Part shown: positions 9,771 to 20,639 of the stretch, piece after piece | Position numbering within the stretch: position 1 is the stretch's first letter | How the letters are laid out: every line of letters begins with the position of its first letter | NCBI GenBank assembly: GCA_951799405.1 | Contig: OX637344.1 | Location: 2,480,001-2,544,000, forward strand | Reading direction: 5' to 3' | Length of the DNA stretch: 64,000 bases | Source: Agapetus fuscipes | Lineage: Eukaryota; Arthropoda; Insecta; Trichoptera; Glossosomatidae | Made by a program: the position numbers and the translations under genes | Notes under the pieces: generated by a model | Databases searched by the model: none | What the model was told of the DNA's origin: nothing | What the model saw: the letters and a program-made list of their open reading frames with translations, nothing else

Positions 9771-10359
9771 CAAAAATTATTAATCGATCAAACGAGAAAT
9801 ATAAGAAAGTTTTCTTTCATAAAACACAACATTGTTACAAGCTTTATGCATAAAAACAAATAATTTGAGGGCTTGGCTTGTAACAGTACTCCAAGTATAA
9901 AACTCAGCAATAAAACTGTATCGAAACTAAAACACTCATTAGAGGCGCTGTTTTAATTTCCATACATTTTCTATACGAAAATTAAACAAAATATTTTACA
10001 CTTGGGGTACAGAGCTGTATAGTTTCAAAACCTGATGATCCAGAAATTAATCAACAATTACATCGTCTTGTAATCTGGGCATACATTGCTCCGAGGCCCA
10101 ATAAAAACAATCGAAGAGGCCCAGATCCACGCAGGAACCGCAGGGCAGCGATTATCAACCTTTCCAGACAGGCATAATTGTTATTGAGCTATTAAAAAAG
10201 GCCCGGCCGAGCCGTGAACCGATGTACTATGGTTTCACTGAACTGCGTCTAAAGATAGGCCACAAGAAATGGAAGTCTAGAGTCTTTATTGGGTTTTTAT
10301 ACAAAATAAGTATATGGTTCATAAAATAACATGTTTCAAAAAACGGCGTGCTTAGTATC
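9771..10359. other. Unassigned, partly GC-richer stretch
   Basis: No repeat family or ORF recognised. 10075-10240 (ACATTGCTCCGAGGCCCAAT, CCCAGATCCACGCAGGAACC, GGCCCGGCCGAGCCGTGAAC) is unlike the surrounding A/T-rich sequence and has no second copy in the window, so it is a candidate for conserved non-coding DNA. Confidence 0.3.
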
Positions 10360-11495
10360 TTAAAGATATATTATATTTTAGATTCATATTAAATGCAATC
10401 CCACAAGCAGACACGTATAAATTCTTAACTTAACTTAAATTTAAAAGTAAAGTATAGTGGTATTTCAAAAGTGTAATTCTAAACCAATCTATCGCTAACT
10501 CTACATTGACGCCAGAGTTAGAATTCGTTACTCACCGCCGAAGGTCGATATCGTTCGACCATTCGCTAACTCAACACCGCATCCCGCAACAATATAGTTT
10601 GACACGGAACAGACACGTGTAAGTTCGCGCTTTTAAGGCGTGTTATAAAGCCAAATATGCCATTTTTGTTTCTTACACTTTATGATCTTAGCAAAATAGT
10701 TACAGTAATGAAAAAAATCAAGCATGTTTATTAATTTTTTATCTTAATTATAAAGCTTGAACAAAATATATAACTTAAGAATTGCCACTACAATTTTTTT
10801 TTTTAAAAAAACGCGTTTTTTTACATTTTTAGCTTTTTTTTCGTGTGTGCTGTATTTTGGATTTTTTTATTTTGCTTTTAATTTACAGAACTATACATTG
10901 TTTAGGTTCCGTACTCAACATTTTTTTTATAATGTCAATAGTTTTTGAGTAAATATGGAAAAACTGTGTTCTTTGATTTAATTAAAATTTAATTCATTAA
11001 GTAGTTTCAGTTTTTCCATATTTACTCAAAAACTATTGACATTATAAAAAAAATGTTGAGTACGGAACCTAAAAAATGTATAGTTCTGTAATTAAAAAGC
11101 AAAAAAAAAATTCCAAAATACGCACACACGAAAAAAAAGCTAAAAATGTAAAAAAACGCGTTTTTTTTAATATATTTTTGTAGTGGCAATTCTTAAGTTA
11201 TATATTTTGTTCAAGCTTTATAATAAAGATAAAAAATTAATAAACATGCTTGATTTTTTTCATTACAGTAATTATTTTGCTAAGACCATAAAGTCTATGA
11301 AACAAAAACGGCAGATTTAGCTTTATAACACGCCTTAAATGCGGCATAAGCACGAACAATTCAAAAACCAAACCTCAAATGAACATAAGCCATGTAAATT
11401 TTGTCGATCTTCCCTGAAACAGGGGTGACATTGGCAAAGTGAAACATTTTTTACAGTATGTGTAGTCAGACTCATACCAATCTAAAAATCAAAGA
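10360..11495 (-). repeat. Rep245 copy broken by insertions
   Basis: The tail-side part (10360-10428, GATATATTATATTTTAG..CACAAGCAGACACGTATAAA) is followed by ~180 bp of unassigned sequence and a second short stretch (10608-10632). The promoter-side part resumes at 11339 (ATGCGGCATAAGCACGAAC) and ends at 11492 (CAATCTAAAAATCAAAGAG). The interruption is the Pal-TTAA element. Confidence 0.75.
10637..11334. mobile_element. Pal-TTAA: 698-bp palindromic element with TTAA duplication
   Basis: Flanked by TTAA (10633-10636 and 11335-11338). Ends are GGCGTGTTATAAAGC and its complement. The two arms (about 325 bp each) are near-identical complements around a ~42-base centre (AATTAAAATTTAATTCATTA), so the transcript or strand could fold into one long hairpin. 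There is no transposase. TTAA duplication is the signature of piggyBac-type transposition, although the ends are not the usual CCC-type termini. Related half-copies lie at 52.5 and 63.4-64.0 kb, and a shorter relative at 37.1 kb. Confidence 0.8.
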
Positions 11496-12207
11496 GTAAG
11501 TTATATTTTTAAGGGTATTTCTGTTGTGAAAGTCCATTGTATTTTCTTTATAAATTAAATAGGAAAAACAAAGTTGTAATTCACTTATATTTATTTTTTG
11601 CTCAAACGTTTTCGCGAAATGATCTCGCCTTATAAAGAATAAGTCATTTTTTTAAATTAAACCTTTTTTTTCTATATAAAATCAGTTGCATTAAAGATGT
11701 TCACGTCGCTTTTGATCTGTTTGCAGGCGGACCTCCCGTGCTTAGACCCAGTTCGTCAGAGATCCTTCAATGACGCCAATATAATTAGCTTATAATTATT
11801 TCCATTTTTTTCTTTCACCAACAACTATAAATTACAGTTTCCCACCGCGCCATGGCGGACGCGGCGTCACAAGATGGAGAACCATTAAATAATTACTCTC
11901 ATATCAAAAATATATAATATATTTAATCAGTGGGTGTTTACTTACTCTTCGAGAGCTTAATGATGTGCATGTACCTAATTTTTTTTAAAGAAAATAATTA
12001 CATTAATTCTTAGACCCAGTTGAAATTAAAATCGAATTTTGAAAAGTATTAAATCACGTGATTTCTTTTGTGAGTATTTATCTTTATGATTCACAATAAT
12101 TGTTGTAAAGATCCATAGAAAAGAAATATATTGTAGAAGATATACTTTGTGTTTACTTGTGTTTAAGAGCAAGGAATGTAGATAAGCCATAGATTTTACA
12201 TCTACAT

Positions 12208-12468
12208 ATATTCTATATTTCAAAGATATATTATATTTAAAATTCATATTAAATGCATTCCCATAAGCAGACACATATAAACTCGCGATTACACTCGCTG
12301 CATGAGGACTTACAATATCTTAAACGGACATATCCAATCTCAAGTGAGCATAAGTCGTGAAACGCTTGTCGACCTTCTCCAAAACAGGAGTGGCATTGGT
12401 AAAGTAAACCATTTTTTTTTACAATATTGGTGGTCAACCTCAGAGCTATACATAAGTCAAAGAATAAA
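12208..12468 (-). repeat. Rep245, diverged full-length copy
   Basis: From TTTCAAAGATATATTATA to ATACATAAGTCAAAGAATAA, with the hairpin region mutated (CCAAAACAGGAGTGGCATTG). 11496-12207 between this and the preceding Rep245 holds no recognisable feature. Confidence 0.75.
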
Positions 12469-12675
12469 TAATTTAAAATAAACTCTTTCTACTAAACAAA
12501 TTAAAATTAATTTTCTTTCCTAAACAAGCACTTACATAATTGGTTACATTTTCCAGTTGCTTGATTACTTAATTTATTAATTTGTGAAAGGCTACGTTCA
12601 TTTTCATCAAGGAAATATAAACCTCTCATCAACAAATTCAGACCTTCTTGACAAACTTGGTTACTTGAAGACCTT

Positions 12676-13140
12676 ATGACCGGTCCGTAGTTCAGTGGTA
12701 ACACATCAGACTCTGAATGGGAAGGTTGTGGGTTCGATTCCCGGCGGAGCACAAATGAAATACCATTTATATTTTCAAATTTGCTCTTCGCTGGGTTGAA
12801 AAATTCATAAAACTTTCACCAATGACCGGTCACCAAAGGTCCATCCAGCCTTACAGCAACTGGGTCTTGCTTGAGAATTGGCGCATTGTAGCGACGACGA
12901 TCAAGCTCGTAAAAAGGTCGATAGCTCAATTGGTAGAATCGATCTCAAAGGCTTACTCAGCCTTCACAAGAAATGAGAACCAGCCCCCACAGTAGGTAGC
13001 TGGGGAGCCCCCACTTCAACTGAAAGTGGTTGGTGTGAGGCCGGCCCCCTTACCTGTAAAAATAAATAGGTCCCGAAGCGCCACATGCGAACCCTTCGGG
13101 GATAACGCAGGCAAGAAGTTACACTATATATGTACCTTAG
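12676..13140 (+). repeat. Composite SINE-B / SINE-A
   Basis: 12676-12905 is an excellent SINE-B: GACCGGTCCGTAGTTCAGTG (box A), GGGTTCGATTCCCGG (box B), body to GATCAAGCTCGTAAAA. It passes straight into SINE-A (GGTCGATAGCTCAATTGGTA), which lacks the region between the D-arm and GGCTTACTCAGCCTTC but keeps the body and tail (CAAGAAGTTACACTATATAT). Third example of the B-A junction. Confidence 0.85.
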
Positions 13141-13311
13141 TCGCGTCCTTATAGCCCAAGATGGAATATTTCGATTTCATGATGAAAGGCATTATTTTTT
13201 TGGGTCAGACAGCTTAGTTTTGCAATCCAAATCACACCTTGGAGGTGGACTTGGAGGAGAGCTCCATCGATAGATGACAAAATTCTTCAAGGTTCTAAAC
13301 CGCGATGAAGA

Positions 13312-13536
13312 GGGCTCTTGAGGTGTGACACACATCAAAACTGTGTTAATTTATCATTTACACTTCATGTACTAACTTTCCTAAAAAAAACGGGATTCGT
13401 TCATATAAAATTATTTATCCCCGATCAACTTGTCCGGTCGATAGCTCAGGTGGTTTGCATTCCATGCCGAAAGCTCGGGTTCGAATCCCACCGAGGGTGT
13501 CAAGAAGTTACACTATATGTGTAGCTTAGTTGCGTT
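13312..13536 (+). repeat. SINE-B tail fragment and internally deleted SINE-A
   Basis: 13312-13345 is the type i SINE-B tail (GGGCTCTTGAGGTGTGACAC). 13432-13536 is a SINE-A in which the tRNA-like head (GTCCGGTCGATAGCTCAGGT, GGGTTCGAATCCCACCGAGG) is joined directly to the terminal AAGAAGTTACACTATATG, TGTAGCTTAGTTGCG. The ~300-bp body is deleted, leaving a minimal head-plus-tail copy. Confidence 0.8.
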
Positions 13537-13539
13537 TTT

Positions 13540-15370
13540 AACTTCCTCATTCTGCAAAACCTTGATGCCCTTTCTTTCTCTTTCTTCGAACGAACCTCAT
13601 TATTAGCTTATTTGTCAAAATTATCTGTTATTTTGTGCGATATGAAAGACTTGAAGATCCATGTGAAAGAAAGCCTGAAGGAGCACAAACGACACATCTG
13701 CTGTTAGTTTGGCACACTGTCTTAAAAAAACGTCCAAACCATGTAGAACGAATTTAAATTTATCCTCTTGTATTTGGCCTTGATTTTAGTCCCCAGATTA
13801 AAACAACAGCTGCGGAGAATATTTAAATTTTTAATTTACTAAAAAAAGCGATGAAAAAGTTTTTTTTTCGACCATATGAAAAAAACAACAAAATGTCGGC
13901 TGGAATTATAACATTGTGTCGGAAAGAGGGGCTGAAAAGGTCCGCAATGCTCCGGGGTGATTATATTCTCTTAATTGCAATCCTTCAATACCTCAAACTA
14001 ATGGCAGGGAGCGAGCACACTGACAGAACGTAGGAGAGCATATTTGAAGAACGAGCAAAAAAGACAACGTTGTTGCCTTGTGTAGACAAATACTCGTACA
14101 ATGTATGCTGACAGTTTGTTAATAATAAGTACTATCCCAGTAAACGAATACTAGCTAATTTAGCATCCAACTTAACAAATATCATAATATATCTTTGTCT
14201 GATAAAGGTGTAACAGAAATTGAACTTTACAAGGATGTTTCAATTATTTTTTTACGCAAAAATCCTGTTGGTGAAATACTCAAATTTGAAAAACAAACGT
14301 CTCTCTTGACTTGTTTTGACTTGACATGACTGGTTTTAGTACTGCAGCTTTCACTCTTTGTTTCTAAAAACTAACAAACAAAATGCTATGATGATTTTAA
14401 ATCTGTGGAGAGGACTTTAGAAAGACATTTTGGTGTACAATGGATGTAATGTTTAACCGTCTTTGCTTTTTTTTTTAAATACATATTTCTGTAATTGCCA
14501 GTTGGCCTATCTACTAGTATTTGATGTGTAGATGGTTTCAATTCCATACATACAAGACTTAATTGAATTGTCTTCTTTGCTGCGAACAAGAAATTCCAGT
14601 AATTGTAAATATATAGATCGATAGCTTCTTTCTTGTTTTTGGCAGTATCTCCTTCTTATAGAAACAGCATAAAGTGTGTGGTGCCATCATAAGCGCTTTT
14701 CTCTTACGACCTTAAAGTGACGAGATAGCGATTCGTGTCCAAAAATAAGGTGTACTATGATTTTTAATATATGGAGCTCTTTTGTAAGCACTAGCAACCT
14801 CCGACTTATATTGATATCCAAAGTCAGATGACAGATATCAAAGAAATTTATCAGAATGGCGCGTCAGGTTGATACAGCTTTTCCGTTTACGTATTTACGT
14901 ACAAAAAATTACAACAATGCACTTCACAATTATCATTTACAACTGCAAATAAAACACTGTTCAGTTTAGAATACGTTTTGACTGTTTTCGTTCACGTTCG
15001 CCCTCCACGATCGTCCAACTCGTTCACCAGTGTATACACGCGTCACCTCTATGATCTCGGCCATGCTGCGGCAGACGATAATTTGGCCAATCATTATTAA
15101 GATGATTTCCTCCGTGTCTCCACGAACTGGTCTAATGACGGGGTACGGGCGGACCACTTCTAATTATTAACAGGTAGATTCACTTCTTTTCTATACCCAA
15201 ACATCCAATAGATTATTAATGTCTATCAGGCGTAGACAATGGATCAAAGACAAAGGCGATAAATGAGGAATCCAATTTGAAATCCAAATTGTTCTGATGC
15301 TTCAAAATTATTAACTCCAAAATAGGGTTGCAGTTGAAAGAATGTATTGAATATTATATGACGCGTTATT
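13540..15370. other. Low-repeat stretch, nothing assigned
   Basis: No repeat family of this window, no RNA gene and no convincing exon. A 60-codon ORF at 13851-14033 and one at 14966-15157 (minus) show no family signature. The longest repeat-poor stretch of the first 40 kb, compatible with intron or intergenic DNA. Confidence 0.4.
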
Positions 15371-15374
15371 AGAC

Positions 15375-15530
15375 AACCTCTTTTATTCTCGGCGTTTCGT
15401 TAGTATCGTAAACAACGTGTTGAGGAGACGGTTTGATTGTGCGGTCAACAAAGATAAATTCCCCAAGTTAACCTTGAAACAACGGTGTCTCCCGAGGACG
15501 TTGATTACGATACCAACATTTTTTTTTTTC
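15375..15530. mobile_element. HHR-PLE-like inverted unit
   Basis: TTTCGTTAGTATCGTAAAC at 15395 is complementary to GTTGATTACGATACCAAC at about 15499, giving an imperfect inverted repeat around ~80 bp. The minus-strand arm (15392-15425) has the layout CTCAACA, a CGTT/AACG stem, GAAAC, like a decayed hammerhead core. The partner arm lacks GAAA. Confidence 0.45.
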
Positions 15531-15884
15531 ACACAATCCGGTTGGGTTTTCCCGGTGAGATCACATACACTTCGCAACCGGATAAACGCAAACAGATAGT
15601 CTGAAAAGCGGCTGAAACTGAATTTTCTAATACTTGCTTATAAACATCCAGCTAGGGGTGGCTAGAGTCTTTTCAGGTTGCCATCTTTTTTTAATCTTAG
15701 AAGGTGTCGCCAAATCTGGCAAAAAATGTACTAATTTATAGTGATGTTAATCGACATCAGGATGTCCTTTTTGAAATGGGGCTATTTTAATGTACATTTC
15801 AAAATATTCCATTTCAATTTTACAACTTTTCAAAGATCGATTCTTTGTATGAACAATCCGTGAGATACAATAATTTCCCTTTTT

Positions 15885-16225
15885 AAATGGTAAAAACAGA
15901 CTGAGGACATGCCAAAGAGCCATTGAAATGAGAATGCTGGGAATCAGCTTCAGAGACAGGATACTAATCCAGGAGATCCGTAGACGCACTGGTGTCACTA
16001 ATGGCATATAGCGAGTGGCGCTGGGCTGGTCACGTCGCAAGGCAGGACCATGGCAGGTGGCTGAAAGGATCGTCCAGTGGCGGGCCAGGATGTCCAAGTG
16101 GGGAGTGGGGAGACCCCAATTGAGCTGGCTGGATGACATTAAGGGAACAACTGCAAGCAGAGGATGGCTGACCACAGCAAACAATAGACTGAGGTGGAGA
16201 GGATTGGAGAAAGCCTAGGTCCAAG
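15885..16225 (+). pseudogene. Non-LTR retrotransposon C-terminal remnant with frameshift
   Basis: One frame reads LRTCQRAIEMRMLGISFRDR, ILIQEIRRRTGVTNGI, then a stop. After a frame change it reads VALGWSRRKAGPWQVAERIV, GRPQLSWLDDIKGTTAS, RLRWRGLEKA and stop. The QRAMERKMLGISLRDR, GRPxxRWxDDI order is the usual end of RTE-like and related LINE endonuclease-RT proteins in arthropods. Dead fragment, different family from LINE-W. Confidence 0.8.
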
Positions 16226-16317
16226 AGTGAACTAAAAAAGGCTGAGGAAGAAGAAAAACCTCATTGTAAATAAGGTACCATTTTTAAAAAGGTACCGTTT
16301 ACAGGTACCATTAATAA

Positions 16318-16618
16318 TAATAATTTTAGGATGATTTATTTGGTGAGCGCTGTTTTTGTGTGTATCACACCTCAAAAGCCCTCTGCGAGCTTGGTCGTCG
16401 CAGTAGAAAGCGCCAATTCTCAAGCAAGACCCAGTTGTTGTAAGGTTGGATGGACCTTTCAGTGACCGGTCTTTGGTAAAGGTTTATGATTTGTTCAACT
16501 CAGCGAAGAGCACATTCGAAATATAAATAGTATATTTTTTGTGCTCTGCCGGGATCCGAATCCACAACCTTCCATTTACGAGTCCAAACTGTTGCCACTA
16601 CGGACTACGGACCGGTCC
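16318..16618 (-). repeat. SINE-B, full length, tail type i
   Basis: Minus strand from ACCGGTCCGTAGTCCGTAG through box B-like GGATTCGGATCCC to tail CTTTTGAGGTGTGATACAC and GCTCACCAAATAAATCATCC. Very close to the copy at 7.66-7.95 kb. Confidence 0.85.
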
Positions 16619-17117
16619 AAAGTCACACCATTGTCACAAAGGTACCATTTATATGAGTTGTATCTACCTAATGTTTGAGGGTGAGAATTTAACATTGTCT
16701 AAATTCCCAAACATTCGGAGTAGTCTGACTTTGAATGGCATTTTTTAAATTACGTATCTGTCGGTTCACGCCATGACTTAAAAAAATAAACTTCTTATCA
16801 TTTTTAGAACCCTTTACCTTTGATCAATTATTTATATTTGATTTTTGGCAATATGATACTCGCATTACAGAATTTGAAATTAGTATTCAATGAGGCTCGC
16901 ACATGCATAAGCGTAGACAATATTGCTACGTTACTTGGCCAGATTGAAGGAAAAAAGGATAAAAAAAATATTCTGTAATTGGTTAATTAGGACGATAATT
17001 CTCACAGAATTGTGACGTTCGCTCGCTGAGAAAAAAGACGTAGATTCAAATTTGTACTTTATCCATTATAAAATGGTTGATTAAATATGAATTGAAAAAA
17101 ATGCAAGAACAAATTAC

Positions 17118-17337
17118 CATTTATGATTCATATTTCTTGCATGTCCACAATCAGACACGTGTAATTTCACTCATTCACATATTGCATGTAAATTTAAAAA
17201 AAACAAATCTTAAATAAGCATACCTACACCTTGCAACTCTGGCAAAACTTACCTGAAACAGGGGTGATATTGGAAAAAAGTGAACCAGCTTTTACAGTAC
17301 GTGTTGTCAGGCTGATACTAACCTGTAAGTTAAGGAA
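17118..17337 (-). repeat. Rep245, diverged
   Basis: GATTCATATTTCTTGCATG, CAATCAGACACGTGTAATTT, ACCTGAAACAGGGGTGATAT and ACTAACCTGTAAGTTAAGGA. The AGATT tail is missing. Confidence 0.75.
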
Positions 17338-17912
17338 CAACAAAAAAAAACTATGAGGGTCTAAATTTATTTTTTTTCGATCCAAAGATACAGAAAAACA
17401 GAGAAAGTCATTTTCTTTTTTTACATAGAATAAATGTATCTACTAAAAATATATGAATTTCTGTTTGCGTGATTGAAAGACAGAATGTCATGGATAGCGT
17501 TTGAATGGAGGAGCATTAAACCCCTTGGAAAATGTACAAAAAAGCTTACATAATAAATTCAAACCAATATCGTGTCAAGTGGGGCTTGGAATTACAGGCG
17601 AAGATTCCGAATATTTATTGTTTTCAGAAAACTTGAAAATATAACGATTAAATGTTTCAGGAAAGTTAATTTTCTAGAATTTTAAATATCGAGAGATATT
17701 GTAACAAAAGCAATACTACCTAAGTCATTTTGAGGCTGAATTACAAAAAAAGTTAAGAGAAAATAACAAATTGTTTTTAGATTCTTTGGAGTTGGACCAT
17801 GATTTTATCTGCCGACGTTTCGTTTCATGGTGTTGTGGCATGCATCCAGAGTATACTCTGTTAGAAAACAATTTGAGACAATAAAAGTAAACGTTTTAAT
17901 TATACTAGCAAT

Positions 17913-18354
17913 TTAAAAGATCGTTAGGTTTAAGTTGGAATTACGGTCGTATGGCATATTTACAAATATAATAACTACACAGCTCAAAATTAAGATATTA
18001 TAGGTTGGTATGCGGCTGACCACCCATACTGTAAAAAATGGTTCACTTTGCCAATGTCACCCCTGTTTCAGGGAAGGACGGCAAGAGTTGCAGGGCTTAT
18101 GTTCATTTGAGATTGGGTTTTTATATTGTAGGTCCACATGCGGCATGTGTTAGCACGAAATTATACATGTCGGCTTGTGGGAATGCATTTAATATAAATC
18201 TTAAATGATATATATCTCTGCAGCTTAGATTTGATTAGACGAACCGATATAAAAGAGTTTACATTATTTTCGATATCTCGTCAGCGACGTAGCTAACTTC
18301 TTCAGGAGACATGCTCTCTGCACAACGATTGAGGGTGAACTTAAAAGATCGTTA
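17913..18354 (-). mobile_element. HHR-PLE copy with 14-bp TSD, carrying a nested Rep245
   Basis: TTAAAAGATCGTTA occurs at 17913-17926 and 18341-18354 as direct flanks. On the minus strand the insert holds a hammerhead-like core (18271-18305): CTGAAGA intact, stem II GTTAGC/GCTGAC with one wobble, then GAGA in place of GAAA and ATC in place of GTC. The shared end with GACCGTAATTCCAACTTAAA follows. A plus-strand Rep245 (17997-18238) is inserted between the core and that end. Confidence 0.75.
17997..18238 (+). repeat. Rep245 nested in HHR-PLE
   Basis: Complete body from TTATAGGTTGGTATGCGG to CAGCTTAGATTTGATTAG, lacking the first ~12 bases of the unit. The hairpin CCCTGTTTCAGGG is intact. Confidence 0.85.
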
Positions 18355-18654
18355 AAAAGAATAATTTCAACACCTATTTTTATCGTATAAAACAGTAAGA
18401 AGAGCAAAGGCTCTCAACTACCCCTAACAGAAAGACGCCACAGGAACAGCTTAAAATATTTCCTTGTTTAAGAGGGGCTCACGACATTTTCCATGCTTAA
18501 CACCAGTTCCATGCAAAATTTCAATTTCAAACGAAATTTCACAGGGCGGAAAAAAATCCTTGTCACAAATCGGAGCAATTTCCCGCGTGATGTTTGCAGA
18601 AATCATGTCGCGAAATGCAAAATGCACGACGTGTCAAAAACTGTTAAATGTTAG
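18355..18654. other. Unassigned
   Basis: No family recognised. An ORF of 67 codons (18464-18667) lacks any domain signature and runs into the minisatellite arm of foldback element 2. Confidence 0.3.
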
Positions 18655-18798
18655 AACGACACAGTGACAAAACGACACATGGCTGAACGACACATGACAT
18701 ACAGCTCATAATATGTTTTTGTAAAATGTATAATAATATGTCATTTATGTTTCTGTATTATATGCTATGTACTTACCAGTGTTCTGTTTGGTGTCTCT

Positions 18799-18832
18799 AA
18801 AATAAATAAATAAATAAATAAATAAATACAGT
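18799..18832. repeat. (AAAT)n microsatellite
   Basis: About eight perfect TAAA units inside the left arm of foldback element 2. Confidence 0.9.
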
Positions 18833-18915
18833 ACATCATATTGAAAAAATCACAAGACAAGACATCACATGATATAACATCGCAAACCTAAAACAGAGCA
18901 TACCATAAACGGCAC

Positions 18916-19175
18916 ACTAATCTAATCTAATCTAAGCTGCAAAGATATATATCATTTAAGATTTATACTAAATGCATTCCCACAAGCAGATATGTATAAT
19001 TTCGCGCTAACACATGCCGCATGTGGACCTACAATATAAAAACCCAATCTCAAATGAACATAAGCCTTGCAACTCTTGCCGTCCTTCCCTGAAACAGGGG
19101 TGACATTGGCAAAGTGAACCAATTTTTATATTATGGGTGGTCAGCCGCATAACAACCTAAAAGTCAAGGAACATA
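18916..19175 (-). repeat. Rep245 in foldback element 2
   Basis: TAATCTAATCTAATCTAAG to CAACCTAAAAGTCAAGGAAC. Inserted directly after AACGGCACAC of the left arm. Confidence 0.85.
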
Positions 19176-19242
19176 ACAACCTATAACACGAAAAAAACAT
19201 TACATGTTTTTTTTTAGATATGTGATGTTTTGTCATAGTGAT

Positions 19243-19486
19243 GTTAGTTCCTTACGCGGCTGAACACCCATTCTGTAGAAAATGTTTCACTTTGCCAATG
19301 TCACCCCTGTTACAGGGAAGGCCGGCAAGAGTTGCAGGGTGTATGTTCATTTGAAATTTGAAATTTAAGGTTGTAGGTTCACATTCGGTATGTGCAAGCG
19401 TTTACAGATACGAGTCTGCTTGTGAGAATGCATTTAATGTGAACCCCCAACGTAACATTTCTTTGCAACTTTGATTATATTAGAGA
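19243..19486 (+). repeat. Rep245 in foldback element 2, opposite orientation
   Basis: GTTCCTTACGCGGCTGAACA to TTGCAACTTTGATTATATTA, with a small deletion near the 5' end (GACTTATAGGTTGGTAT is missing). Confidence 0.8.
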
Positions 19487-19494
19487 TTAGATGT

Positions 19495-19685
19495 TTTGTC
19501 ATCGTGATATTCTGTCATGTGTTGTTTTATATGTGGCGTTCTGTCATGTGTCGTTCTGTAATGTGTCGTTCTGTCATGTGTCGTTCTTTTATGTGTCGTT
19601 ATATCACTGTGTTGTTCTGTCATGTGTCATTCTGTCATGTGCCGTTATGTCATGTGTCGTTTTATCACTGTGCTGTTCTAACCTG
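19495..19685 (+). repeat. 15-bp minisatellite (TGTCATGTGTCGTTC)n
   Basis: About 10-12 degenerate units. It produces spurious overlapping ORFs with cysteine/serine/histidine periodicity in two frames; these are not genes. It forms the right arm of foldback element 2. Confidence 0.85.
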
Positions 19686-19690
19686 TCACC

Positions 19691-20209
19691 GTCACAAACG
19701 TCATTATTTTTTGACACATTGCATGGCGCCAAACAGAAACGGCTACACCCCTGGTACAGACAGTTTTAAAAAACATGAAAAGTTAAAAAAAAAAAACATG
19801 TCAAAAATTGCATTTGCGGTCGTAATTTCTCAACCTGCGATATCGTGTAAATTTGACAATCCCTGTGATAGTTAATAGGTTTTAGTTGCCTGTTTGAAAT
19901 AAAAAGGTTTCTCTGTTGCATGATGTTTTTGACATGATGGGAGGATTTTTTTAAAAATAAATAATAAAACTCATGTAGCGTGTAATGGCACTGCCCTCAT
20001 AAAAATTCAGAATGGTGTTTTATGTCAAATCATGGAACAAAACTACAGGAGAAGCTTCATAATTCGCCTACTTATAGTGACGTCATGTGTATAATATGTC
20101 ATTGAGAAAGCCTTCTACTTTATAGTAGGTATTGATTGATCAGTTTTCAACCATTCTTTATAAGCATAAGTTATCATAATATGTTAAAGTAGTCATACTT
20201 GTTGGTTAT
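19691..20209. other. Unassigned
   Basis: No repeat homology or coding signature seen. AT-rich. Confidence 0.3.
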
Positions 20210-20330
20210 CGATGTTTTGGGTGAATCACACCTCAAGAGGTCTATGCGAGATTGGTTGTTGTTATGGCCAGTAACAAATTCTCTAGCAAAACCCCTAGTT
20301 ACTGTAAGACTAGATTAACCTTCGCTTTAG
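20210..20330 (-). repeat. SINE-B 3' half, tail type i
   Basis: Minus strand: body from the GTCTTACAGTAACTAGGGG region to CTCTTGAGGTGTGATTCACC. Degenerate. It directly abuts a SINE-A copy, here in the opposite order to the composite junctions. Confidence 0.7.
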
Positions 20331-20632
20331 GTTTACGAGTTTTCCCCGCAGGGGTCGCATATGACGAGTGGAAACTATTTATTTTTACAGGTAAGGGGGC
20401 TGACCTTACGCCAACCCCTGCAGTTGAAGTACAGGTCTATCAGCTCCAGAGGGGTCTGGTACTCATTTCTTGTGAAGGCTGAGTAAACCTTGCCGGTATT
20501 TTATTTTGGGCTTTAAATAACACCGAAATAGGAAATCATTAATGACACCCTCGCAGAGATTCGAGGCCGAACTCTCGACATGGAAGTGATGGAATGCAAG
20601 CGCTCTACCAACTGAGCTATCGACCGGACCAA
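20331..20632 (-). repeat. SINE-A, nearly complete, minus
   Basis: Contains the body (AGGTAAGGGGGCTGACCTTA, CTCATTTCTTGTGAAGGCTG, CCTTGCCGGTATTTTATTTT) and a complete head (GCTCTACCAACTGAGCTATC and GACCGGAC complement). The box B region is mutated, with a short insertion between GACATGGAA and GATGGAATGC. The tail is missing. Confidence 0.8.
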
Positions 20633-20639
20633 CGCATTT

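Larger units (their letters stand above)
18655..19690. mobile_element. Foldback-like element 2 with minisatellite arms
   Basis: Left arm (about 18655-18910) contains GAACGACACAGTGACAAAAC and ACATCACATGATATAACAT. The right arm (about 19490-19690) is a regular tandem of the complement (TGTCATGTGTCGTTC units) ending TCACTGTGCTGTTC. The centre again carries Rep245 copies. The word AAACAG..CATA..AACGGCACA just inside the left arm is shared with element 1, supporting a common family rather than random microsatellites. Confidence 0.5.

Noticed and set aside
9428..9773. Minus-strand frames of 106 and 89 codons
   Set aside because: Antisense shadows of the plus-strand LINE C-terminus, which has the recognisable zinc-knuckle-like motif.
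14966..15157. Trypsin-like VYTRV word in a frame on the plus strand and a 63-codon minus frame
   Set aside because: Single short word without catalytic residues or any other family signature.
19471..19875. 134- and 92-codon overlapping frames
   Set aside because: Run through the 15-bp minisatellite of foldback element 2; periodic, low-complexity protein.
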